Assembly (NCBI GenBank): GCA_028033615.1
Contig: JAOFDG010000008.1
Coordinates: 1-50,019 of the forward strand
Length of the DNA stretch: 50,019 bases
Direction: 5' to 3'
Origin: Verrucomicrobiales bacterium
Lineage (GTDB): Bacteria; Verrucomicrobiota; Verrucomicrobiia; Verrucomicrobiales; DEV007
The notes beneath the pieces were generated by a model that saw nothing but the letters and a program-made list of their open reading frames with translations, was not told the origin of the DNA and searched no databases. The stretch's first letter is position 1, and each line of letters begins with the position of its first letter. Made by a program: the position numbers and the translations under genes. Positions 8,610-17,566 of the stretch are shown piece by piece.

Positions 8610-11327
8610 TTAGCGATAAGTTCTTAGCCATGCTGATATATCCGCTATGTCTTGTGAAGTAAGGCCTAGCATGACCGGGTCATACATTAGAGAACGATTC
8701 AGATCTTTCTTTTTTTCAATTCGCTGATTCGGAATAAATTGTGTTGTTCCGCCAGCTGATTGGATGATGAGAGGGGGGGCGTTTTTTATCCAAGGGTCAC
8801 TATTGTTAAAAGTGATGCCGTGAATAATGTTACCGTCTTTTAATATAACTTCGGTCCCTTGATATCCGAGTGCTATTCCTGCAGAGGGTTCAGCGATAGC
8901 TCGAACAGTTGCTTCAAAGGTTTGATTTGAAGCCCAGCCCCTTAGATTAGGTCCGTAATCTGCCCCGTTCCCATCAATCTGATGACATAAAATACAGCGA
9001 AGTGCGGTGGTCTTACCTTTTAATGGATCTCCTTTGAGTTTGAGAATCTCATCAACCTTTGGTTTTACGGTGCCATTGGGAGCTATTGGTAATGGGGACG
9101 GCATGATAGTGATGGCTTCAGGGTCATAAATGCCCTTTTCTTTAAGTCCTTTATTGATTCCATGCTTTGCCCACTCGCCAGCTGCATTTCTGAGAAGCCA
9201 TGCGACTGCTTGACCCTTTAAAGATGAAGGTTTTGAAGCGATTTCGAGCATGACTTCAGCGGCAATTGGATCATCAATAAAAGCAATTGATTCTAGAGCA
9301 AATTTTCTTTTCTCTAAAGAAAGTGATCCGTCAGCGCACCTGGCTTTAAGGTCATTGACTGAAGCTGCGCCCCATAGACGCCATGTAAGTTTTGCAAATT
9401 GTTCATTCCATTCTTGAGGGTTGTCATAGCCCATCCCTTCTTTAATGGCTTTCCAGATAATGCTTTCTTGTTTAGCTGCACCCAAACCTATGGACTCTAA
9501 CGAATTCTTATCATCTGTGTTACATCTCTTTGCCAATTCTACGAAAATCTCTTTGGTTTTTTCTGCCGGGATATCACGAAGTGATAAGGCAATTTCACGA
9601 CGTACTTGAGGCGAGGGATCAGTGCACATCCTTTTTGCATGAGGAATCATATCATGGCCCGCTCGGCGAAGTGATCTGTAAGCAACGACTCGCTCATCGC
9701 TATCGTCACTTCCTAGCATTTTGATGCAGGCGTTTATACCCTGATCTCCGATGTGTGGGAGTAACCAAACAGAACGAGCTGCAATCCATTTATTATCATC
9801 GTCGAGTTGTTTAAGAATATGATCAGAAACTTTCTCTCCTTGAGATTTTAAAGATTGAAAACCTAGATGACGGGTATTTATAGCGGAGCTACGAAGGGCC
9901 ATGATCTGTCCTTTGACATTTTTTAAATCGATTTTTGGTGCCTTTGGTTTGAATCCTTTTGGTGCAACCCTATAAATTGTGCCTGAAAAGGATTCATCTA
10001 GGTGACTGGATGCACCAATTCTAGGATCAAACCAATCCGAAAAATAGACTGCACCGTCTGGTCCAACTGTCACATCGCTGGGTCTAAAAAGAGTGGGAGA
10101 AATTTTACCATTTTCATTTTTAGTAATTTCTTTTCGTCCTGAAAAATCGGCACCGTCATATTCCTTTCCTGGATTTGAAGTTAGGAAAACAAATCTTTCG
10201 AGTTCAAAGGTACCTTCCTTTGGAACAGGCTTATACCCAAATATGGTGTTGAGAGCTGCTTCACAGCTAAGCAGAAGGCCTTCCCACTTTTCACCCAAGG
10301 CCCCATTTTCGTAGAAGGTGATGCCCGTGGGTGAGCCTCCGCCATAAATATCGCCAGCATCCATTGTTCCTGGGTCATCTTGCCTCCAATGAACTCTTGT
10401 GTAAGGTTGGCCAGGTCGTCGTACGGCTTTATTTCTTTGCATGGCATCCCGAGTAAAATATCCTGCACATCCAAACTCGAGGGCATACGATGTCCGGCAT
10501 GCTCTTGGGTCATCATTATCATTTTGAAACATGTCACCAAATGAAGTGAGAATTTGCTCATAGGAATTGCGGAGACCATGGCTAACAATTTCTGCATTGG
10601 ATCCGTCAGGATCCATACGGACGGCAAAACCAGAAGTCCAAACATGCCCATCTCCAGATTCTCTGCCTGAGTTCTTTAAATGGTCTGCTGGCCAATTGGC
10701 TCCACTTCCGCCATAGGTTCCACCCATGTAAAAAGTTTTCCCAGATTTATCGGTGAACACGGCTCCACAATTACCATTATTAAAATAGAATTTACCATCT
10801 GGTCCGGAGGTTAGTGAGTGAAGAGAGTGGTCGTGGTTGATGGCATTAAAGCCCGTCAGAATAACTTCTTTTTTATCAATTTCAGGCTCGAATACAAGAT
10901 TACGATTTACGTCTGTATAAGCGATGAGATCAGGAGGCTGGGACAAGTAGATGACATTATCAAATACAGCCACTCCCATCGGTGCTATGAGACCTTTTTC
11001 CTGAACAAAGGTATGAGAGGTGTCACAAGTTCCATCATTGTCAGTATCTTGAAGTACAACTATTCTATCTCCATTAGGTCTGGTCCCATTTCTACCTCGA
11101 TAGTTAACACCTTCGGTGACCCAAAACCTTCCCTCATGGTCAATATCCATATTGGTTGGGTTATATAGCATTGGGCTAGTTGCCCAAACGGTTACTTCCA
11201 GCGAAGGATCAACTTCGAACATACTGGTCGGAATTAATCCAGGCTTTTGAACTGGTTTCCATTCTTCTGCGGTAAGAGAAACTAGTAAACTAACTAGAAT
11301 TAGAGTTAAAAGAGGAATAATGTGCAT
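8610..11327 (-). CDS. PVC-type heme-binding protein: beta-propeller dehydrogenase-like domain, HEAT repeats, C-terminal cytochrome c
   Basis: This 905-residue exported protein has a signal peptide (residues 1-20, LTLILVSLLVSLTAEEW). Residues about 30-460 match the membrane-bound dehydrogenase-like domain family (TIGR02604-type), with MDIDHEGRFWVTEGVNY, VTVGPDGAVYFSDWFDPR and IYRVAPKGFK. A HEAT-like alpha region follows, then a C-terminal heme domain (TIGR02603-type) with CILCH encoded at 8982-8996 and the closing ADISAWLR helix. The family is widespread in Planctomycetes and Verrucomicrobia and is predicted to oxidise sugars or related compounds in the periplasm and pass electrons to the heme. 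No substrate has been proven, as far as I know. The gene stands alone and is divergent from the sialidase-like gene across 109 bp. Confidence 0.93.
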   Translation of the reverse strand: MHIIPLLTLILVSLLVSLTAEEWKPVQKPGLIPTSMFEVDPSLEVTVWATSPMLYNPTNMDIDHEGRFWVTEGVNYRGRNGTRPNGDRIVVLQDTDNDGTCDTSHTFVQEKGLIAPMGVAVFDNVIYLSQPPDLIAYTDVNRNLVFEPEIDKKEVILTGFNAINHDHSLHSLTSGPDGKFYFNNGNCGAVFTDKSGKTFYMGGTYGGSGANWPADHLKNSGRESGDGHVWTSGFAVRMDPDGSNAEIVSHGLRNSYEQILTSFGDMFQNDNDDPRACRTSYALEFGCAGYFTRDAMQRNKAVRRPGQPYTRVHWRQDDPGTMDAGDIYGGGSPTGITFYENGALGEKWEGLLLSCEAALNTIFGYKPVPKEGTFELERFVFLTSNPGKEYDGADFSGRKEITKNENGKISPTLFRPSDVTVGPDGAVYFSDWFDPRIGASSHLDESFSGTIYRVAPKGFKPKAPKIDLKNVKGQIMALRSSAINTRHLGFQSLKSQGEKVSDHILKQLDDDNKWIAARSVWLLPHIGDQGINACIKMLGSDDSDERVVAYRSLRRAGHDMIPHAKRMCTDPSPQVRREIALSLRDIPAEKTKEIFVELAKRCNTDDKNSLESIGLGAAKQESIIWKAIKEGMGYDNPQEWNEQFAKLTWRLWGAASVNDLKARCADGSLSLEKRKFALESIAFIDDPIAAEVMLEIASKPSSLKGQAVAWLLRNAAGEWAKHGINKGLKEKGIYDPEAITIMPSPLPIAPNGTVKPKVDEILKLKGDPLKGKTTALRCILCHQIDGNGADYGPNLRGWASNQTFEATVRAIAEPSAGIALGYQGTEVILKDGNIIHGITFNNSDPWIKNAPPLIIQSAGGTTQFIPNQRIEKKKDLNRSLMYDPVMLGLTSQDIADISAWLRTYR

Positions 11328-11436
11328 ACTTTGGGAAATAAGACTTAGAATTTGATTGGTAATTAACCATCGCTCAAGATTTTTTTATTTCTCTACCTTT
11401 GACGAACAGCTCATCACTTTGTAATTCTTTTAAGAT

Positions 11437-13539
11437 ATGAAATATAAATATCTAAAATTTATTTCTACATTGGCAGCTTTTCTTACTATTTATGTAAACT
11501 CGCATGGGAATGAACAGTTTAAGAAGCCTGATTTTAGTTTTAGTGATATAGAAAGAATAAAATCTGGAACAGAACCATTTTTTGAAGTTTGGGATGAAGA
11601 TAATGCGTATGGTGTTCTTGATGTGGCGATGGACGGTACCGTTTTGATGTTTAGTCTTCAAGGAGAGCCTCATCCTGACAAAAGAAAAGGTAGTAGAATA
11701 TTTGTAAAAAGATCAGAAGATGGGGGAAGTACTTGGTCCGAAAATAAGTTAGTTGGGAAAAGAATAGATCTAGATTGGAAGGCCCTAGGTATAGGCCCTT
11801 ATGACGGGAGTGGATGGGGAAAGGATAAACATCACGCGAGAGCAACTCTTGGCACTAGCATAATTGATGAAAGTACTGGTGAAATAATGTTATTTATGAC
11901 AGCTCTTTACCCAGCTCCATATATGTATAAAAGTATGGATCACGGCAAAACTTGGAAGCTTGAAAAGATAAGCTATGGGAAAGACTCCAGAGGTTTTATG
12001 CCAATCCCAAATGCTGCATGTGACTCAGGAATAAACATCAAGCATGGTCCTCATAAGGGTAGGCTTTTAGTGCCTTCAAGGGTATTCCCTAATTACAATA
12101 AACATGAAGAGGCTAAAGGTTATACTAATGCAGCATACAGTGATGATCATGGGAAAACTTGGATCCCGAGTGAACCTTTTCCTTTGGATGGAACTGGAGA
12201 GTCTGGCTTGGTAGAGCTAAGTGATGGAACAATTTATATAAATTCGAGAACACACACTAGAAAAGGTAATCGATGGGTCGCTTATAGTGATGACAGCGGT
12301 GCAACGTGGAGGGATTTGCGCCAGGATGATGAATTATTTGATGGTCCTCCTGATGTGTACGGTTGTAAGGCAGCTCTTATAAGGCTGGATCGGGATGATG
12401 GTGATATTTTATTATTTAGTTCACCGACTCCGCATATTGAGGGGCGAAAAAATATTAGAGTTTGGGTAAGTTTTGATGGGGGTAAGACATGGCCTCATAA
12501 CCGGCTTATAAAAAAGGGGCCGGGAAATTACACTTGTTTAACTCAAGGTCGAAAAGGTACGCCAAGCGAGGGATTTATTTACTTATTGAGCTGGAAGGAT
12601 TGGATGGCTCGTTTTAATATGGCTTGGCTGTTGTCTCCACCCGAGGCAGAAACACTCTTAGGCAAGAGGCAACGATATCGATTTTCAGATTCGGATTTTT
12701 ATGGTTCTTCGAAAAATGCCAAAAAAATCTCATATGAAGACAGCAAACTTAAATTGAGTTCCAAAGGTTATGCTTTGATTGATGAAGATCAAAAGGGATT
12801 CGTTCTTTCCAAAAAGTTTTTTCTTCCTAGTTCCAAAATGAAAATAAGCTTTCATGCACCCAAAGGAAAAGTCATCTTGGAGTTACTTGATGAAGCAAAT
12901 AATAGATTGAGCGATACTCATGGACTAACTGGAACATACCAAATTGATAAAGATTTAGAGTGGCAGGACGGCCCTATCGATAAGCTCGTTGGTAAAGAGG
13001 TTTTCGTGAGGTTTTTACTTGAAGGAGATGCGCAAGTTTTTGATGTCAGTTTTGAAGGAGTAAATTTATTATCAGAAAATATTACAAGTATTGGTCCATC
13101 TGATGATCAGTTTGTGCTGCCTCCTCGGAATGATTATTTGATGGATCAGGTTCCTGCTTTTGTGAGATCCTACCAAAACTTAAATCCATTTTCTATCAAA
13201 GATGCTAACCTCAAAGGGCTGTTTTCAGGCTATAGAGTAGAGGATGTTAGCAAGGTTGCAGAGTTAACTTCTCGAAAGATTAGTCTGCCGGGTGAGGAAA
13301 TGAAAATTACCTGTGACCCAGGTAATGGGAGTGTAAAGATAGCTCTCTATAACGAGGAGGGCAAAATTCTAGCGAACAGTGAAACTATTTCTGGTAACAT
13401 CAAGATTAGAGAAGCCGTTAAGTGGGCAAAAGACTTCAAGTTGGCTAAGCATGTTTCAAAGCCTGTGAGCTTAAAATTTGAGCTAAAAGGAAATGCTAAG
13501 ATTTACTCAATTAGGTTTGATGATTTATTCTGGGACTAA
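11437..13539 (+). CDS. secreted sialidase-like (BNR/Asp-box) beta-propeller with duplicated C-terminal beta-sandwich
   Basis: This 700-residue protein has a signal peptide (residues 1-24). Residues about 35-400 form a six-bladed propeller with five Asp-boxes: SEDGGSTW, SMDHGKTW, SDDHGKTW, SDDSGATW and SFDGGKTW. This is the sialidase/GH33-like superfamily. GH33-type elements visible are ESGLVELSDG followed by INSR, and a tyrosine in GNYTCLTQ. The usual YRIP arginine motif near the N-terminus is replaced by YGVLDV, so sialic acid may not be the substrate. The C-terminal 280 residues contain two related sandwich modules (KVILELLDE...VFDVSFEG and VKIALYNEE...IYSIRFDD), a type of accessory domain common on PVC glycosidases. 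It converges with the DUF1552 gene across 18 bp. Confidence 0.85.
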   Translation: MKYKYLKFISTLAAFLTIYVNSHGNEQFKKPDFSFSDIERIKSGTEPFFEVWDEDNAYGVLDVAMDGTVLMFSLQGEPHPDKRKGSRIFVKRSEDGGSTWSENKLVGKRIDLDWKALGIGPYDGSGWGKDKHHARATLGTSIIDESTGEIMLFMTALYPAPYMYKSMDHGKTWKLEKISYGKDSRGFMPIPNAACDSGINIKHGPHKGRLLVPSRVFPNYNKHEEAKGYTNAAYSDDHGKTWIPSEPFPLDGTGESGLVELSDGTIYINSRTHTRKGNRWVAYSDDSGATWRDLRQDDELFDGPPDVYGCKAALIRLDRDDGDILLFSSPTPHIEGRKNIRVWVSFDGGKTWPHNRLIKKGPGNYTCLTQGRKGTPSEGFIYLLSWKDWMARFNMAWLLSPPEAETLLGKRQRYRFSDSDFYGSSKNAKKISYEDSKLKLSSKGYALIDEDQKGFVLSKKFFLPSSKMKISFHAPKGKVILELLDEANNRLSDTHGLTGTYQIDKDLEWQDGPIDKLVGKEVFVRFLLEGDAQVFDVSFEGVNLLSENITSIGPSDDQFVLPPRNDYLMDQVPAFVRSYQNLNPFSIKDANLKGLFSGYRVEDVSKVAELTSRKISLPGEEMKITCDPGNGSVKIALYNEEGKILANSETISGNIKIREAVKWAKDFKLAKHVSKPVSLKFELKGNAKIYSIRFDDLFWD

Positions 13540-13557
13540 GAAGATAATTTTATTACA

Positions 13558-14973
13558 CTAAGCCATTATCTTTCCGACGATTTGCGACTCATGGTTTTTT
13601 GGGCCTAGCTTAAGTTTTGATCCCATTCCACTAACTATAGTGTTATAAAGGTCCAACCCTTGTGCTTTTACATCCATAATCTCTCCCGTCTTAAATTTTC
13701 CTCCACCACTGGTGATTGCATGGAAAACACCAGAAAGTTCTCTCTTGGTATTATTATGCCTACCGTCTCCAGATTCTGTAGAAATTGTGAATAGTGAATT
13801 TTCGAGGAGGCTTTTCCCGTTGAACTCTTTGACTTCGTCCAGACTTTTCATGAAATATGCTATCTCATTTAATTTCATATGAGCATGGGCGCGGAGTTGT
13901 TTGTTACCTTTATTCTCATCAAATTTATGCCACCACTCATGACTGCATCCGCCTGAACCGCCTCGACCAAGTTCAGTTGAATCATTAAAATTATATTTTA
14001 TTTTATCGCCGTACTTGTACTCTCCTTTTAGTCGTATCCGTTCACCGGCTGCCAAGAATGTAATTGAGCCAAAGCGAGCTCTATCCATTTCAATGGCGAG
14101 TGAATAAAGGTCGGCTAGTAATCTCCATTCAGTTCTCAAAGCGTCGAGTGACATATCTATTCCTTCTCCCCCAGGGTCTGCTGGACCACCATGAGGCAAG
14201 AGAGATTTTGGAGGCATGTGAGGACCTGTTTTTTGAAGGTCAGGCGTGGAAAAAGCTCTTTGCTCGTATTCTCTAACCCGGTCCAAGTGATCTTTTATTT
14301 TCGCCTTTGATGAAGAGCCTAGCGGTGAGTTTTTTCCGGTAAAAAATTTGTATTGATCAAGCACAGAATCAAGAACGCTTCGTCTTACACGTTTTTGATT
14401 AGCATCTTGTTCAGCGACCTTTGAAAACACGCCAAAGACTCTATTAAATAAATCTCTGGGTTTTTCCTGCATCCTTGCTGAAACAGTGCCATCAAGATTG
14501 TAGCTATGGTGATATCTACCTACTCTGCTGCGACGGAAAAAAGTACCAGCCACTAATGATGGTATCATTCCATTGGGTAATCCATTAGGATTGGAGCTGT
14601 GGCGAATGACTTGATCAATTGAAGGTCCTCCTGCTTTGGCTTCACCTCCTGCAGGTTCAGCTGTGAAAGAAGCTGTTGCTCCATCAAAGTGGGCGTTAAT
14701 TCCACGAACGTCACAACGAACATGATCAACGTTACGCATGATCAGTAATTTGTCAGAGAGCGGCTTGAGTGGCTCCAAGACATCATCGAAACCCTCATCT
14801 TGTAAGGGCGCAGGAATACCTAAACCAAAAAATACATTAAATGCTCTTACAGGAATTTCGCTCTGAGTTGCTCCGTGAGCTTTACCTCCTACCATTTCCT
14901 CCATTAGTGGTAGCCCAATACTGACAGAGCCAAGGCCCTTCAGTAATGCTCTACGTTTGATCTGAGTTTTCAT
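13558..14973 (-). CDS. DUF1552 protein with twin-arginine export signal
   Basis: This 471-residue protein begins with a Tat-type signal (KRRALLKGLG then a hydrophobic stretch and GKAHG). The rest matches the DUF1552 family, including FFGLGIPAP, LLIMRNVDH, an HFDG segment and a conserved SLFTISTESGDGRHNN region. Metal or cofactor binding is possible, since Tat substrates often fold in the cytoplasm, but no cofactor is known. DUF1552 genes characteristically follow a DUF1592-type cytochrome gene. Here the start codon overlaps the upstream stop by one base (TAATG), so translation is probably coupled. It is the last gene of the sulfatase-DUF1592-DUF1552 operon. The molecular function of the family is unknown. 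Confidence 0.92.
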   Translation of the reverse strand: MKTQIKRRALLKGLGSVSIGLPLMEEMVGGKAHGATQSEIPVRAFNVFFGLGIPAPLQDEGFDDVLEPLKPLSDKLLIMRNVDHVRCDVRGINAHFDGATASFTAEPAGGEAKAGGPSIDQVIRHSSNPNGLPNGMIPSLVAGTFFRRSRVGRYHHSYNLDGTVSARMQEKPRDLFNRVFGVFSKVAEQDANQKRVRRSVLDSVLDQYKFFTGKNSPLGSSSKAKIKDHLDRVREYEQRAFSTPDLQKTGPHMPPKSLLPHGGPADPGGEGIDMSLDALRTEWRLLADLYSLAIEMDRARFGSITFLAAGERIRLKGEYKYGDKIKYNFNDSTELGRGGSGGCSHEWWHKFDENKGNKQLRAHAHMKLNEIAYFMKSLDEVKEFNGKSLLENSLFTISTESGDGRHNNTKRELSGVFHAITSGGGKFKTGEIMDVKAQGLDLYNTIVSGMGSKLKLGPKNHESQIVGKIMA

Positions 14974-17564
14974 TAATCTTGGATTCTCTTTTCAGACATC
15001 ATCTCGCTAAGGGCTATCGATAGAATAACGTCTTTATATGTACTTCCTTTATTTTGAGCGCTCTCATAAATTTTGTCAACATAGCTGACATCTTCAGCAC
15101 TTAGAGGACGTCCCATAGCAAATTGTACCATCTTCCAGACCAGCGTTTTCATTACTCTGTCACTTTTAGCAATGATATCCATTAGCTCTGAAGAAGATTT
15201 AAAATGGGTTGATCCCGAAGCTCCTGGTATTAATAATTCGCCATCTTGCTTTAGAATATTTTCATAATTATCTTTTTCACGATAAGTTCCAAGCCCATCA
15301 AATCTTTCTAAACCAAATGCCAGCGGTTCAAATCTAGAATGGCATCCTCCACAACTGGAATTTGCAATTCTTCTTTCTGCAATGATCCTCTGACTAATCC
15401 CTGGTTCAGAGGAAACGGGTGTAGTGTCTACGCATGGTGGTGGATCCTTTACAACGCCTCGAAGAATATTATTAAGAATGAATAAGCCTCGTGTTACCAT
15501 CGAGGCTTCGTCTCCACCCATTGTTAGAGTGCTTCCTTGGGTGAGTATGCCTCCTCGTGAGGGAGTTTCCTTAAGGTCATAACGCTTTAACCCTTTGTCA
15601 TTTTTAGGCTGTATGCCGTAATGCGTAGCTAGTGCAGGTGTGAGGTAAGTAAATTGAGCATTAAATAAATCGGTTAGCGGGCGGTCTTGTTCCCAGACTA
15701 AATCCCTAAAAAAAGTTACAGTTTCTAATCTCATATCCTCCGCCAGTTGGAAATTCCACTTTGGAAAATGTTTTTTATCAGGCCTTAGATTTGATAATTG
15801 GTTAAGGTTTAGCCATTGGCTTAAAAATTGAATTGACTGTTCAATTGCTCGAGGATCCTTCAGCATTCTCTCTACATGATATTGGATTTTGCTAGGGTTA
15901 TTTAGTTTTCCATTTTTGGCTTCTTTATGTAACTCGAGATCTGGAGATGAGCCCCAAATAAGATAACTCAGCCTTACCGCTAATTCATTATTAGAGACTA
16001 GAGACCCTGTGTTATGACTCTCTATGCGGTAAATAAATCTTGGTGACTGAAGCATGGCTTCGAGTACTAATTTTGCCGAATCGTAATAATTTGACCCTCC
16101 GGCAACGGCTGAAGTTGTGATGCCTCTGTAAATCACTAACTCTTGATTCGTTAACGGTCCTCTCAGAACCCAGTGCCCCATTGCTCTCAGGAAACTAGCC
16201 ATACTCTTATCTGTGAAGCTTTGGTTATTAGTGAATCGCTTGGAGAATTTTTGGATGTCTACGGCTTTTACTATTTCAGCTGATAGATCTGAGTAGGCTT
16301 GAATGTGCTCGAGATCCACATTGAGATTATATGACGTATTGGAAAAACCATCGGCACGAAGATCGGCAGGCAACCTATTTTTTGCTTCTACTGATATGTC
16401 TACGCCGAGTGTGTCATTAACAGTTGAAATGTATTCATCTACAGTCAACCGTCGAGCAAGTTGGGGGTCTAAATTAGATGAGTGGACATACACTGCCGGA
16501 TCTATTTTTTCTAATGACCAATGGGCTCCACCATCAATCCATTCCTTGATAACTTTTTTTTCTTCTGCAGTTAAAAGAGCTCTCTTTTTTGGCATTTCAT
16601 CTTTGACGATGGTTTCCCATAGAAGACTCTTATTCGATTTGCCCTTTGATATAATCAAATCATCCTCGAAAGCAGTGACTTTTTGTGATAGATCGAGATC
16701 TCCCTTTGAATTAGCTGTGTCATGACATTCTAGGCAATGGTTTGCAATAATTGGGGCCACCCTTCGTTCAAAGAATTTTTCTTTCTTTGCTTTTAGATTA
16801 ATTGCAATGGCTTCTCTGTTTTCTTCTTTGTTCTGAAATCTATTAATAATCTCATTTTTACTGAGCGTTTTGTCGAAAAGAGACAATGAGTAAATGGTTC
16901 CTAACCAGGGGCGACTTCCATTAGATTCATTTCCTAAAAATATTCGGTAATTGTCATTCCAGTTTGAGAAAGACCCTTCGATTGTTTGTCTCTTCACTAG
17001 TTCTCCATTTATGTAAAGCTCAGCCTGGTTTTCTTTGAACGTATAAACGGCATGGGTTAAAGTTGTTTTGAGAATATTGGAACTTTCTAGGGCGGGTAAA
17101 CCGTTGTTACTGGTACCGTTTGTTCTGAGGCGTACCTGAAAAGATTTCCCTTCCTGACCAACTGTAAAATTTCGGTCAGAGGTTCCTCCAGATAAAGAAA
17201 AAATTCTGGCAGGTCCCTTCTGTCTTAAATTAGATGGTTTAAACCACAATTCAAAACTAAGAGAGTTGGTTCTTTTGAGTTCTTCAATTATATTTGATGG
17301 AATTGATCTCGAACGAGCCGTTGTTGCCTGCATGAAATGAATTCCCCCATCTTTGAGTTGTGCTTTACTTGGATCAAGAATTTGCAGGTTCGATAGTGAT
17401 TTAGAATCGGATTTGTCTAGGATATTGTCGGCTGATGACGATTCAAAATCGTAATACAATAATAACGCATTATTAGATTTTTTGATATCCTCTGCCAATA
17501 GGCAGCTCGAAAATAAGATTGATAAAAATACAATCTTGGGAAATTGAGCATTCATTTTGAACAT
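14973..17564 (-). CDS. secreted DUF1592-family cytochrome-like protein with N-terminal LamG domain
   Basis: This 863-residue protein has a signal peptide (residues 5-24). Domains in order are a LamG/concanavalin-like domain (about 30-250, LLLYYDFESSSADN to LSLFDKTLSKNEI), a planctomycete cytochrome domain with CLECH (16722-16736) and MPKKRALL, then DUF1587 (RRLTVDEYISTVNDTLG), DUF1595, DUF1592 (RLSYLIWGSSPDLELH), DUF1588 with a second heme motif CGGCH (15339-15353), and DUF1585 at the C-terminus. The order is the standard one for this PVC family, whose function is unproven but is thought to involve periplasmic redox chemistry. The LamG fusion suggests carbohydrate attachment. It begins 2 bp after the sulfatase stop. 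An ATG three codons downstream is an alternative start. Confidence 0.94.
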   Translation of the reverse strand: MFKMNAQFPKIVFLSILFSSCLLAEDIKKSNNALLLYYDFESSSADNILDKSDSKSLSNLQILDPSKAQLKDGGIHFMQATTARSRSIPSNIIEELKRTNSLSFELWFKPSNLRQKGPARIFSLSGGTSDRNFTVGQEGKSFQVRLRTNGTSNNGLPALESSNILKTTLTHAVYTFKENQAELYINGELVKRQTIEGSFSNWNDNYRIFLGNESNGSRPWLGTIYSLSLFDKTLSKNEIINRFQNKEENREAIAINLKAKKEKFFERRVAPIIANHCLECHDTANSKGDLDLSQKVTAFEDDLIISKGKSNKSLLWETIVKDEMPKKRALLTAEEKKVIKEWIDGGAHWSLEKIDPAVYVHSSNLDPQLARRLTVDEYISTVNDTLGVDISVEAKNRLPADLRADGFSNTSYNLNVDLEHIQAYSDLSAEIVKAVDIQKFSKRFTNNQSFTDKSMASFLRAMGHWVLRGPLTNQELVIYRGITTSAVAGGSNYYDSAKLVLEAMLQSPRFIYRIESHNTGSLVSNNELAVRLSYLIWGSSPDLELHKEAKNGKLNNPSKIQYHVERMLKDPRAIEQSIQFLSQWLNLNQLSNLRPDKKHFPKWNFQLAEDMRLETVTFFRDLVWEQDRPLTDLFNAQFTYLTPALATHYGIQPKNDKGLKRYDLKETPSRGGILTQGSTLTMGGDEASMVTRGLFILNNILRGVVKDPPPCVDTTPVSSEPGISQRIIAERRIANSSCGGCHSRFEPLAFGLERFDGLGTYREKDNYENILKQDGELLIPGASGSTHFKSSSELMDIIAKSDRVMKTLVWKMVQFAMGRPLSAEDVSYVDKIYESAQNKGSTYKDVILSIALSEMMSEKRIQD

Positions 17565-17566
17565 GA

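Noticed and set aside
10181-10651. Minus-strand open frame of about 156 codons inside the PVC heme gene
   Set aside because: It overlaps a firmly identified coding frame on the same strand in another phase and has no family features.
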